A stretch of 64,000 nt of DNA from Tieghemiomyces parasiticus (Eukaryota; Kickxellomycota; Dimargaritomycetes; Dimargaritales; Dimargaritaceae): assembly GCA_027575765.1 (NCBI GenBank), contig JANBPT010000003.1:102947-166946 (forward strand). The letters are read 5' to 3'. This document shows positions 35,386-46,037 of this stretch, in pieces. The notes beneath the pieces are model-generated. The model made no database searches, had not been told where the DNA came from, and worked only from the letters and a program-made list of their open reading frames with translations. How positions within the stretch are numbered: the first letter of the stretch is position 1; each line of letters begins with the position of its first letter. The translations under genes were made by a program, and so were the position numbers.

Positions 35386-38300
35386 ATGACCACTTTCAAC
35401 CTTACCGACGAGGCAGGCGCCCGCGCCTTCTTCGAGGCCCTCAGCATCCCCACCCCAGAGGCGGTAAAAGACCTGCATGAGTTCCAAAAAGGTCCGGGAG
35501 GATGGGATCTGGCCTACCGACTGCTACAACTGCCCGCTGTGTCCTGTCAATTCTACGGCGCCCACACCCTTCAGGTCAAACTGGCCCGCGATTGGGCCAC
35601 GCTCGACGCTACCCACCGCCTCCCGCTCCGTGACCAACTCTTGGGCTGGCTCCTACAGTTCGCGAATGGCCCGTTGGTTGTCCTAACCAAACTGTGCCTA
35701 GCCATAACCACATTCTCCGTCAAGGCCGTGCCGGACCCGTGGCCCCGGTTTATCCCGTACACGCTGGAGTGGTTGCGGCGCGAGGCCCAGGCGATCCACG
35801 CGGCCCAGGGCACCATCGTTGCGGTCGACCGGGCCATCTTGGAATTTTTGTCCGTCCTACCGGAGGAGGCCCACCGGGGGGATTTAACCGGCTCCCGCGC
35901 CGCCCTTTATCTCCAGGAGATCAATGAGGCGTTGCCACTGGTTCTGGAAACCTGTCATGGCTACTTGGCCACTAGTGGCGACCCCGTCCGTGGGGTTCAG
36001 TCGCAGGGCCTACAGCGACCGGGCGACCTAGAACCGGACGTGGGTACTGAGATCCAGGCTAAGACCCTTCGCTGCCTGGCCCGGTGGGCCCAGCACGAGC
36101 TGCCCCTCGATCAACTCCCAGGGACCTTGGTCCGGGCTCTGTACTTTTTACCGTACCCGGCCACCACCGAGGCCGCCGTCGAACTGATTGTCAGCATCTT
36201 CGAGCACCCAAAAGCCGGTCAGATCCAGACCACCCTCGCTGACTCGTTCCTGGGCGCCGTAACGTCGCCTTGGCTGACTGGGGCAGTGCGCCAGACGGTG
36301 GACGAGGAAAATGAGGCCGAGGCTCGCGTCCTAGCTCGCCTGCTCCTGAGCTTTGCCGAGGGGTTTCCGGATTTGATGGCTGAGAGTCTGGGACGTCGTC
36401 CCGAAGTCGACCGCCTGGTCGAGCTACTCTTCGCCTTCACGGGGTTTCCCGGCCACTTTGCGGTCGACCAGGAGGTCAGCGACATGCCCCTCCAGTTCTG
36501 GACTCTTCTGCAGGAGACCTTGTCGGAGTTGGACGAGCTACCGGCCGCAGTCGGACCGATATTTGACCACCTGGTCCGGCTCCTGGTGGATCAGCTCCAA
36601 CTACCGGATTACCCAACTTGGGGCACCTGGCCACGCGACGTGCGGGACCGGTTCCGCCTCTACCGCCGCGACGTTGGCGACGCTCTCCTGGCCTGTTACT
36701 ACCAACGCCGCGAGGCCGCCCTGGGGGTGCTCTTTGACCTGCTCACAGCGGTCCCGACCCCGAATTCCGGGGCCGCTCCGGCCTGGGGGCCGGCCGACCC
36801 ACACTGGCCGCGGGTGGAAGCCGTTCTCTACGCATTACGGTGCGTGGCCGAGGCGGTCCCGGTGCGGGAGGCTGCATACCTGCCTCGCCTTCTCACCCCG
36901 GAGTTCTTGGGTACGGTAGCCCGGTCCGACAATGTTCTGCTACAGACTGCCCTTCTACACCTAATCGGTGCCTACGCCCCCTGGCTTAACCGCCACCCGG
37001 CCCTGATTCTGCCGGCCGTCGAGGCCGTAACAAGTGCCTTTGCCCGACGTGAACTGGCAGGGCCGGCCGCCGCTGCCTTCCGTGCCCTGTGTGAAATGTG
37101 TAAAGGTCACCTTCGGGCCGTGGCTCCGGATATCATCCAGACCGTCGTGCGCATCTCGCCGGGAATCCCCAAGAGCGACAAGGCCAAGGCGTTCCAGTCC
37201 ATGTGCGAACTTTTGCATGGACTCGCCCCGGACCGGTTTGCCGAACCTTTTGTATACCTCATTGGCAATTTGCTGGTGGCCACCCGTGACGCGGCCCGGA
37301 ACGCCAGCGGGCTACCTGTCGACCAGTGGCGCGCGCTGACTCTGGAGCACCTGTCGTACCTGACCGCCTGCGGTAAGGGCCTCCAACCGTTGGATATTGG
37401 CCTCCGGGATATCTGTTCCATCGACCTTACCGGGACTGACGAAGATGCGGACGATGAAGGTGCCCCGCCATTCGCTGTACATCAGATGGACGACGGTGGG
37501 TTGGCAGCCTCTGCCCTTGCCGCTGCCGCCGGTTGGGCCCGCTTTTTGGGTGGTGATGAGTACCGTAGGATCGACGAGCTAACTCGTGCGGTGCTCACTG
37601 AGCTGAGCGAGGCGTTTCTACAGGACGAGGAGGTCACCGAGGCGCTGTGCCAGTTCATTCGGTGTACCCTGCGTCAGTTGCCCGGGTCGTCTTTGGGTGC
37701 TGCCGCGGTGGTAAACGAGCGGGACGCACCGCTTGCCGCGCTTCGAACCTACGCTGCTCCACCCCGAGTGGTTAACATCGTCCAACCGGACCCATGGTTC
37801 GTGGTCGACCTCATTTGCGACCGCTACGCTCGGCTCACCGCCCTTTGGCCCGGTCCGGCCCCGGCCACACTGGGGTCCCTCCTAACGTACTACCTGGATA
37901 CCGCCGCCCACATCCTCGCCGCGTACGGCCACCTAGTGCCTTACACCGCATGGTACCGCCGCACAACCGCCCTGGCCGATGCTGGTGCCGAGGAGCTCCG
38001 CACAGGCCTCATCAACCTTGCGGGCCGACCGGCTGGACTCACCCCGGACGCGTTACAGACCCTCCTGCGCCACGTACTTACCGACCGGCCGGCTCTGGTC
38101 GCTCCTGACCGTGCTGGGGACCTTCTTTCCCGCTTACTGTCGGCTCTACTGCCGCCCACCGTCCACATCCTCGGCCGGGGCGAAATAATGACCCAGTATC
38201 CGCACCTTGTTATTAGCCTCTTCGGGCTGCTCACCAAAGCAATGGCGGCCGATTCCGCCCCGCTTGCTCGTCTCCCACCGGAGGCACTCGGCCCAGTGTT

Positions 38301-38763
38301 CACCCTTGCCCTGCGCGGGTTCACCCTCACCGACCGTCTATCGCTGAAAACCATATTCCAGTTTGCGACGGAACTGCTGGGAGGCGGTACTGGCGCCAGT
38401 GCCAGTGGTGGCGGAGGAGGACCCGCAGCGACCCTTGTGGCCCAGTTCCTTGAACACTACGGCGAGGCAATGATAGCCGAGGTCCTCCTCAGTCTTGGAG
38501 GCAAACTGCCGCGGTCTATGCTCAGCCAACCCACTGAGCTGCTATACAAATCGGTCACGTGTCATTTTGAGCCGACCAAACGTTGGCTGCACGCCCTGCT
38601 GGCACGCGACGGGTTTCCCTCCGCCCACGTTGATGCCGAGGTAAAACGCCGGTTCACCGCGGACGTTCTGGGCACCCGAGCATACAGCCGGTTCCGCGAG
38701 ATCGTGCATAGATTTGCGATGCAGTGCCGAAACATGACGGACCTGACGTATGGCATGTATTAA
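35386..38763 (+). CDS. karyopherin-beta nuclear transport receptor (importin-13/Pdr6-like)
   Basis: A single-exon frame of 1,125 residues built from alpha-helical HEAT-type repeats. The N-terminal region carries an importin-beta N-terminal pattern (WDLAYRLLQLPAVSCQFYGAHTLQVKLARDW). Middle repeats include TEIQAKTLRCLARWAQ and LRAVAPDIIQTVVRISPGI, and the C-terminus ends in YSRFREIVHRFAMQCRNMT, which matches the conserved tail of importin-13/Pdr6 (Kap122) better than transportin-3/Mtr10. Such receptors carry cargo through nuclear pores under RanGTP control; Kap122 imports TFIIA and IPO13 imports and exports several factors. The exact cargo cannot be told from sequence. There are several acidic linkers (TDEDADDEG), and the protein is slightly longer than typical (about 960-1,080). 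No intron is needed. Confidence 0.8.
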   Translation: MTTFNLTDEAGARAFFEALSIPTPEAVKDLHEFQKGPGGWDLAYRLLQLPAVSCQFYGAHTLQVKLARDWATLDATHRLPLRDQLLGWLLQFANGPLVVLTKLCLAITTFSVKAVPDPWPRFIPYTLEWLRREAQAIHAAQGTIVAVDRAILEFLSVLPEEAHRGDLTGSRAALYLQEINEALPLVLETCHGYLATSGDPVRGVQSQGLQRPGDLEPDVGTEIQAKTLRCLARWAQHELPLDQLPGTLVRALYFLPYPATTEAAVELIVSIFEHPKAGQIQTTLADSFLGAVTSPWLTGAVRQTVDEENEAEARVLARLLLSFAEGFPDLMAESLGRRPEVDRLVELLFAFTGFPGHFAVDQEVSDMPLQFWTLLQETLSELDELPAAVGPIFDHLVRLLVDQLQLPDYPTWGTWPRDVRDRFRLYRRDVGDALLACYYQRREAALGVLFDLLTAVPTPNSGAAPAWGPADPHWPRVEAVLYALRCVAEAVPVREAAYLPRLLTPEFLGTVARSDNVLLQTALLHLIGAYAPWLNRHPALILPAVEAVTSAFARRELAGPAAAAFRALCEMCKGHLRAVAPDIIQTVVRISPGIPKSDKAKAFQSMCELLHGLAPDRFAEPFVYLIGNLLVATRDAARNASGLPVDQWRALTLEHLSYLTACGKGLQPLDIGLRDICSIDLTGTDEDADDEGAPPFAVHQMDDGGLAASALAAAAGWARFLGGDEYRRIDELTRAVLTELSEAFLQDEEVTEALCQFIRCTLRQLPGSSLGAAAVVNERDAPLAALRTYAAPPRVVNIVQPDPWFVVDLICDRYARLTALWPGPAPATLGSLLTYYLDTAAHILAAYGHLVPYTAWYRRTTALADAGAEELRTGLINLAGRPAGLTPDALQTLLRHVLTDRPALVAPDRAGDLLSRLLSALLPPTVHILGRGEIMTQYPHLVISLFGLLTKAMAADSAPLARLPPEALGPVFTLALRGFTLTDRLSLKTIFQFATELLGGGTGASASGGGGGPAATLVAQFLEHYGEAMIAEVLLSLGGKLPRSMLSQPTELLYKSVTCHFEPTKRWLHALLARDGFPSAHVDAEVKRRFTADVLGTRAYSRFREIVHRFAMQCRNMTDLTYGMY

Positions 38764-40108
38764 GGGCCACTAGGCCGTCGGGGTAAGCATGGATGGTGTC
38801 TTTATTTCGACCGTGTGCGAAGTATTGATCTCGGTGGGTGGACTTCGAAGGGCTGGGTGGTTATATACGCGTGTTGTCTTTAATTTAAAGGTACATGATT
38901 GAGGTATCATGGTAGCAGTGGGCGACCCTGGTGAGCCCCCCCCCCCCGGCCAGTCGTGCCAAGAACCGGCTCGTCATGTACGTGGTTGGAGCTCGGGCAA
39001 CTAACGTGCGCTCGAACGGATGTTTAGACCTTGAAGGTCCTCCCGCGCGACTCCATTGGACTGGACGAATTCTCTGGCCTGGTTGCCCCTCCTTACAGCG
39101 GGTGGCCTTCCTTTTTGCGGCCTCCCTCTGTATATTCACCTTTATTGGCGCCTTTCTCTGCTGTCCCTGCACGACCCGACTGGGCCTTATAAATGCCTGT
39201 AACGGCTTGCGAACTCCAGTCAGGCCCTTGGGGGTATTTGGCCCCACCTGGTGGTTGTTGTTACACCGCTTCCTTCTGCGACTGATGCGTGCTGGCTTGG
39301 CAAGGGGGGCCCAGATGTCTTGTGCATAGTATTTGACAACGGCTGCAGGCTCTCTACGTGACACACTGACAGGGGCTTGGCTCTTATAGATCGTGGGGTA
39401 TATAGTGGCCAGCTCCAGGTCTGGCCAGTTAAGCGTGTGACCGGGTTCATGTCATCTGGTGGGTGGCTATTCTGGGCTCTCTCGAAAGGGGAAGGAGTGA
39501 TAAACTCTGGCGGCCAGCGCAGCCCTCGTGGATGTACCGGGCGACATCTCCTCTCGCCCCTCCCCCTGTCCCTGCCTGCCGCTGCCCTTACGTATTAAAA
39601 TCGCCCCACCCCACTGGGACTGGCTCACACCTCTATAGAGTGTTCCCTTGTTTCCTGGCTTGTCAGCCTTCGAATTGCTTAGCCGCACTTTAACATTTCC
39701 CCAGCCGCCAGGCGTTTGGGCTCCTAGGTCCTGTTTCACTCTGCACCTTCCACGGTTGACTACTTCTGACTCGACTCGCTTCTGTCGTGCGCACGTTCGT
39801 CGTTCCCGCACCTCTTTCTCTAACCACGAACAGCGTCTTTGCCCACCTCCGGCCCCGAGGTTTCACGCTAATTCCTAGCCCTGCCCTAACCACCACCGGT
39901 GCTGCCTTGTCTATACCGTCGGATAGAGGCTGGTCCAATTCCAGCCATCACGCATTCTGGCCACCATTACCTCATTTTCCTTACCACAAACTTCTCCCAC
40001 CTCGCTAGCCATTCTGCTGCCCACGCACTTGCCCACCGTGCTTCTAGCCCGGCTTCCGCCGCCCCTCACAGCCTCCCCCAACACTGACCGTCCCATGACC
40101 GCTGCCCC
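38764..40108. other. intergenic, mixed composition
   Basis: About 1.3 kb between the karyopherin and F-box genes. A palindromic ACGCGT occurs at 38867-38872, and there is a poly-C run near 38,940. Frames up to 159 codons on both strands show no family. The last 500 bases are C/T-rich and probably act as promoter and leader. Confidence 0.5.
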
Positions 40109-41779
40109 ATGTGGTCCCTACTAGCGCTGTGTGGTCTGACCGCCCTCCGGGCCTGGATGGCCTGCTGGGACTGCTTGGTCCAGGCCCCACTGGACTTGAC
40201 TCTGCGTCGGCTGCCGGTCTACCGCCTCCTCCGTTTCCTGGGTCAGCTATGGAGCGAGGAGTTCCCGGCCCTGGCTCCGCGCTGGGAGCAGCGGTCACCC
40301 CTCCCACGGCTGCGGTGGCGACCGGCGCCCGTGGCTACCTTGCCCGTCGGACCCTCGTCGTCAGGGTTAACATTTGCCTGCGCAAAACCGTTCCCCGCCA
40401 CAGGCAAGCGAGTCCTCCGCTTGGTGCCCGCCTCCAAGGCCTCCCGCCACCGTATCACCTACCGCTTTCACCGCCCAGCCACCACCATCCGCGACCTGCC
40501 CCCGGAGGTGCTAGCCGGGGTCTTCGACCACCTGAGTCAGGCGGACCGTACGCGCTGCGCCCGGGTTAGCCGCGAGTGGCACATCATCGCGACGACCGCA
40601 CTTCGTGGCGAGGCCCTCGTCTATCCGGCCGTCACCTATCCGGACGCCCACTGGCTCGTGCTTCACTCCCTGTACCGCTGGATTTTACCTGCACGGATCC
40701 ATGCCGCGGCCCACCGTTGGCTGCGATACTGTCCTGTGCCCTGGGTCGGCTTTTTGGCCGGCTTGCCCCTCCTCGACGGGGCCGGCCTCCCCGCGGCGTG
40801 GTGCCTACGGGCTTACGGACACCTGGTGCGCAAGGTGGACCTCTCCCCGGGTCGTCAGCTACTGGGCGACCTGGCACTGGATCGCATCGCCCACTACTGT
40901 CCAGGCCTGCGTGATCTCAACCTGACCGGCTGTACCCAATTCAGCCCCGCGGCCCTAAGGAGCCTGGCAGCCGCCTGCCCGCGCCTACGTACCTTGTCGC
41001 TAAGCGATTGTCCACAGGTTGACGACACAACCTTCCTAGCCATACTCGCGGCCTGCCCTGGCCTGCGACAACTCGGCCTGACTCACAATTACCGCCTGAC
41101 CGACCGGGCACTGCTCACAATCCCGGCTGCTCACCTAAGATCGCTCCGTCGCCTGAGACTGACCGGCTGCACGGGCCTGACGGGTCGGGGCCTGACCCGC
41201 CTGCTGACGCTAACCCACCAATTGACATGGGTAGACCTTAGTCACCTGCCCCTGCTCACGACCCCCGTCATCCACGCTATCTCTCGATCCTGCCCCGGCC
41301 TGGAGCGAGTAAGTCTGGCTCACTCCGGCGCCGGCCTGCACCCGGATGTGGCTCACTACCTTGACCCGCACGGGCGACCCTCGCACGAACTTCTAACTTA
41401 CCACCCGGACAGCGTCGGTGACGCCGCGGTGCTGGCCTTGGTGACGCGGTGCCCGCGCCTGCGCGTCCTCGACCTTAACTACGTCCATACCGTGTCCAAT
41501 CTAGCAGTGGAACACATCGCTTCCCGCGCCCATGCGCTGGTGTCTTTGAGCATTGTCGGGTGCGTCAATGTAGATCACCGTGCCCTGGCCGCTCTCACCC
41601 GGCTACGCCAACGGTCCGGCCGGCTCGTCTGTGTCACCTTGGGTGACGCACCCGGGATCACCGAGGAAAGCATCGCCGAACTGGCCCTCGCGGCCGACCA
41701 GGCCATCCGCGGCTGGCAGCGCTCCGTCATTGACGAGCGTACTCTGGCCAGTTTTATGGCGGAGAGCTTTTGGACCTGA
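40109..41779 (+). CDS. F-box / leucine-rich repeat protein (Grr1/Amn1-like)
   Basis: A 556-codon single exon. An F-box spans about residues 126-165 (IRDLPPEVLAGVFDHLSQAD, then CARVSREWH). From about residue 250 there are ten or so cysteine-containing leucine-rich repeats of the Amn1/Grr1 type (LRDLNLTGCTQFSPAALRSL, LRTLSLSDCPQVDD, LRRLRLTGCTGLTGRG, LRVLDLNYVHTV). Such proteins are substrate receptors of SCF ubiquitin ligases: the F-box binds Skp1 and the LRR arc binds the target. The target cannot be predicted. The start is uncertain: the first 120 residues have no counterpart I recognise, and another ATG (40095) opens a short frame overlapping this one, which could act as an upstream ORF or point to an unseen 5' exon. 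Confidence 0.82.
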   Translation: MWSLLALCGLTALRAWMACWDCLVQAPLDLTLRRLPVYRLLRFLGQLWSEEFPALAPRWEQRSPLPRLRWRPAPVATLPVGPSSSGLTFACAKPFPATGKRVLRLVPASKASRHRITYRFHRPATTIRDLPPEVLAGVFDHLSQADRTRCARVSREWHIIATTALRGEALVYPAVTYPDAHWLVLHSLYRWILPARIHAAAHRWLRYCPVPWVGFLAGLPLLDGAGLPAAWCLRAYGHLVRKVDLSPGRQLLGDLALDRIAHYCPGLRDLNLTGCTQFSPAALRSLAAACPRLRTLSLSDCPQVDDTTFLAILAACPGLRQLGLTHNYRLTDRALLTIPAAHLRSLRRLRLTGCTGLTGRGLTRLLTLTHQLTWVDLSHLPLLTTPVIHAISRSCPGLERVSLAHSGAGLHPDVAHYLDPHGRPSHELLTYHPDSVGDAAVLALVTRCPRLRVLDLNYVHTVSNLAVEHIASRAHALVSLSIVGCVNVDHRALAALTRLRQRSGRLVCVTLGDAPGITEESIAELALAADQAIRGWQRSVIDERTLASFMAESFWT

Positions 41780-42428
41780 GCTGAACTTGCTTTGACTCCG
41801 CAGGTTTTTACGTCCCGGCAGGTTTGCCTGCCTCCATTCTGTATATCAATTATGTTGTATTTCGCCTTCGCTGCTGTATTTTACCATCTGCATTTTAATT
41901 ATTAAACTCAAGTACTTTATATGTGGCAGAGACAGTAGAGGGTAGGGCGGGCTTGCCCATACCAGGTGCGGTGGCAGCCGGTAACTACAGGTGTAGTGGG
42001 ATCACTGTGGCTTCACCGCTTTCGGTGCCTCTTCCTTCCGAGTCCCATTTTTCTATTGTAGTTTTGCTGCGACAACCGGGTAGGGGAGGCTAGGTTTGGA
42101 GGTGGTGATACGAGGTGCTCATTCGTGAGACTATGCAACTTCCAGTTGAGTAGGTACGACGAAAACAGAAACCCCGATAATCACGCGACTAGTTACTTTG
42201 GCAGCAACCCCCTGTGGTCATCCTAAAGGTGAACCACTACCTCCCCGCCCCCAACCATACCGACTTGGTTGAGAAATAACCCTGCGTGGTCTACCCTTGA
42301 GTAGCATAAAGCAGTTTAAAGGGCCGAGTCATTATTATTTTTTCCCTTGCCCGCTCTCTAGCCTGCACTATTTCTTTCGGAATTATTATGCACGTAACCT
42401 GAACACCCTAATGTTTACACCTGGCCCT
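41780..42428. other. intergenic
   Basis: 3' region of the F-box gene and promoter of the secreted orphan, fairly AT-rich. It holds TATA-like stretches but no gene I can support. Confidence 0.5.
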
Positions 42429-44046
42429 ATGAAGTACGTCGCCATTCTGCTTTTTGTCTGTGGAAGGACCCATGGTATGCTGGCCCCGCTATCCTCAGCG
42501 TTCCATACTGAGGACCCGGGAAGCCTAGGCCAACGTTCCAAGCCGCCATCTTGCCGCCTTGACGACGAAGGTTTCCAGCGACAGGACGCTGACATGCCCA
42601 GTAGAGGCCGTAACGTCTCCGGTGCCAAACAAGCTGCCGGCTACAAATTACCTGTGGACATCCCCAACCCCTGGGCTGACCTGGTTATCCGGCCCCATCC
42701 TAATGAGGCGGGAGAGCGCCAAATTGTCATACCCGATCGGGTATTCTGCCAGTCTCCTATGATGGTGGAGTACGGGAACCCGTCATGGGCCGCGGGGACC
42801 AGCCCTGCCGATACAGGTCATTTTTGCTCTCATGCACCAACGAGTGCCTCCCGCTATCCCACTTTAGAAGGGCTGTTCGACGTCCCAGCACAGACTTACT
42901 TTGACTACTACGCCGCAGAGGTCGGTAGGCCACTGAGCGAGGTCGACCGGGCTAATCTGGAAACGGTAAGTTCGGGTTTGAAATGTAAACACTGAATTGT
43001 AAATTTTCGGTCTGCCTTCGAGGCCAACCCCACATCGATACGGCGCGCTACTTGAGTGGCGCCAGAGGTACAAATTAGGCCAATCAGCAGCATCAGGGAA
43101 CCTGCAACGAAGTGCTAACCGTGCCTATCACCTCCCTCTCACCATGGCCGCCGAAATGATCCATGTCCGTTGGCGTTCCTTATTACATCCTAAACATAAT
43201 TAGATGGCTGGCATGGACAACGCCCTCCGTAATATCCTCAATGACCTTTCCTTTGGGGACGCGGTGCGACGAGCCCAAGCCACGTGGCATTTAGCCCGAG
43301 CCTTTAACCACGTGATCTTCGCCCGTATTAACCAGCTAGTCTCGTCCCAGAACGAGAGACCCACGACGCTAGTCCGCTACGTGTCTGCTGGCGAATTGAT
43401 CGATAGCCACTGGACTTGTGTCCTCCCGCTTCACGCCCTTGTCGCGCTCCATGACGTTAAGTCCTTAGTCCGGGTCGCCCGCCACCTCGACTACAGCGCT
43501 CACCACGGTAAATTGGGTGACGCCGTCCTTGCGCTGAGCAATCCGGATGACCGTCCGGCCAGCGCCAGGGCCCGGGCTGCAGTGATGACCCTTTATAGCC
43601 GCCAAAACCACTTCCTGGTGAATTTCTTCATACCTTGGGTGGTGGTATCGCTTGCGTCGCGCGGAGGATTTGAGGCGCTGGCTGAGTTCACGGCTATAGT
43701 GAGCGAATTGCTACCGCACCGTATCCAAAAGGACAAGCTCTCAGTCCTAGCTTATCTGGTCGTAAGCGAATGGCTAGAGGTGCCCCCGGTCGACGATTTA
43801 ATCGCAAAGCTTAGCCTAAAGACCTGGTCGCACCAGCAGCTTTACGACTGCGCCGAAAAGCACGGTTTCCTGGTGGCAAAGGCTAAGTTACAAACGTTCG
43901 TGGAGTTGTCTGGAGCTCGCGACCACCCGTCCTCGTGCTCAAACCTCTTGTTTGACCCGGCCTACTTTAGGTTTGTCAATCAACAGCCTGCTTTAGCCAT
44001 GGTCAAGGCGGATCTAAGGCTCGACCAGTTCGTGTGCGTAATTTAG
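42429..44046 (+). CDS. secreted orphan protein, two exons
   Basis: Exons 42429-42965 and 43204-44046 join in phase 0 across a 238-nt intron (GTAAGT...TTAG) to give 459 residues. Without splicing, exon 1 meets a stop ten codons after the donor. The N-terminus is a plausible signal peptide (MKYVAILLFVCGRTHGMLA); an ATG six codons upstream (42411) is possible. The first half is Pro/Ser-rich with scattered Cys. The second half is a helical, well-packed domain (ATWHLARAFNHVIFARINQL, VARHLDYSAHHGKLGDAVLAL, NFFIPWVVVSL) with no motif I know. There is no C-terminal membrane anchor. Codon use is less GC-biased than in the housekeeping genes, suggesting a fast-evolving or lineage-specific gene. It may be an extracellular or host-interaction protein, which is inference only. 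Confidence 0.65.
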
Positions 44047-46037
44047 CAATGAGAGAAAAGGGATACATTGCTTCGACCTTTCAGCCAACGCTAACCAAAG
44101 CATAGGTACCGCCTTATAACAACAGGTAGGTGTTCAGCCCCTGGGTTCAATTGAGAAAGAGGATGGTTGGAAATAAAAGGGCTATTGACTGATCCAATGC
44201 AAGGTAGCGCGACTCGAGAAAAAACGAATCTGGGCCAAGCATGACCCGATTAAGGCCGAATGCGACGTGAGTAACTAAAAACACGTACAAAGCACACACC
44301 AAAAGGTTTCATAAGATATAGAATATGTCCTCACCTTTCATGGTGGTGGTTACCGGAAAAGTGACCCCTGAATAGACACAGCCGCGACACATGTAGATTA
44401 GTGCAGGTAGGTCACCCATCTAGTGGCTGATTATTACAGTTTAAGAATTGACAGTGGAGCCCCGAATATAAAGGGTAGCAGCCTTGGGGTTCACCGTTGT
44501 GACCACTAGCAAGCGCCATATTTTTAGGTCAATATCACAGTGGCATAATTATAGCCCAAAATTAACAATCTCCATGACCCTCTAACGGTAACTCTAATAA
44601 AATTGCCTATCCCTAATTTGCTCTAGCTATGCCTGCGATGCCAATAAAACGTAGGCACCGACTGTAAGGATAGATGAGTTAAAAGAGGGCAAACTGATAA
44701 AGGAGAAAGGCCACGGAAAAGTGGCGCTTGCGACGTATTGTCGAGCACAATAATTACCAGTAAGACGACTAAGCGGCGAGCTAACCCGGTGAGACTGAGC
44801 ATCTCCTGGTATAAATGCAATTAGACAAACGGTTCGATCCTCCAGGTGTCAAGTGCGGCTGTCAGCGGAGCCGGGCTAGCTGTCCGTTACAGTAGAGAAT
44901 ACATGGAGTAGAAGATATGAGCCAGCCCTACGAAAGGTGGGGAAGGCCGTTGCGAGTTAGTCGATCAAGACAGCTCAGGGGGATACCTTTAGCCTAATTA
45001 GAAAGCTAAGACAAACAAGGGTATGCTGGTCAGCTGCAGCGAGTGGTGATTGCCGGTTGATCTTGGGGTTTGCTAGCTGTTACTGTATCGCAGCCAAGGG
45101 CAGCAAAGAAGAAGGGAGGCCGACAGGGGCGTGGTGATGTCGCGTGGTGGGCACCGCGTCAGGGCTCAGGATGACGAAGGTTTAGAGTCAGAGTACGACG
45201 TGGCGGCCAAATTGCCCATCCGTGGTCCCATTGTCATGTAGAGGTATCCCAATAATCTCCGGGACCCCCGCCGAAACCATTCATGGTCAAGCTTTCCTAC
45301 ACATGGGCAACTTGAGTCATTCCAATGGCGAGCTCTTCTTCGCCACCGACCACAAGAAGGAGCCCATCAAGGAAAAGGCGTTCCAGGTTGCATCGGCTAC
45401 GTCAGAAGCACAGCTTCTTTCCCACTCGGAGGTACAAGGCTGGGTCGTCATGGGATTAAGTATACCAAGTAGGCGACCGAAGTAGGCCTGGGGCACTTGT
45501 TGTGTTGCATATCCCTTACCTTACCAAGTAAAAGGCCAAGGGATTGTGCGACAAGTTGGCCAGGTTCGCACAAGAGTGCGAAGTAATCCATATGAAGCAA
45601 TAGTACGCGGTGGAGCAGCACTGGTAAATGAACTCCCTAGGCCCCGCTGTCGACCGGGCCCTCCGTTGCGTCGCCCAAGGTCGAGAATAGACTATGGCCA
45701 AGAAACCCAACGTCAAGACTGGCAACCAGGAAAGGGTAAGCGGTTGGGCAAATTGACCAACATAGGGGACCATTCGATGGGTCGCTTTAGCCGACCGTCG
45801 CTGTGTGCTCCTTCGTAGCCACCTCATATTCACAGCACCCATGACATGTGGCATGCGAGAAGTTGAGCTTACAGATTAAGTTTAGTAACTGTCCGACTTG
45901 GTAAGCGTCAAGTAATACAGGTCCAAGGAACATTTAGCTCTCCTGTAATCTAAAATAACGGCCGAGGATATTATTTAAAATCAATACCCTTGTCTGAAAG
46001 CAGTAGACCCCAACGGGTCTAGCTTGTAGAAGCCCCA
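44047..46037. other. gene-poor intergenic stretch
   Basis: Two kilobases of mixed, partly AT-rich sequence between convergent genes. A + frame at 45222-45485 (87 codons) and short frames around 45,130-45,240 have slightly gene-like composition but no family, and stops interrupt them. A small decayed or intron-split gene is possible but unsupported. Confidence 0.45.

Noticed and set aside
38867..38872. ACGCGT palindrome as a cell-cycle box
   Set aside because: It lies directly after the karyopherin stop, more than 1.2 kb from the next start, so a promoter role is unlikely.
45222..45485. 87-codon + frame with somewhat gene-like composition
   Set aside because: No start support, family or splice partner found; kept only as a note in the intergenic entry.
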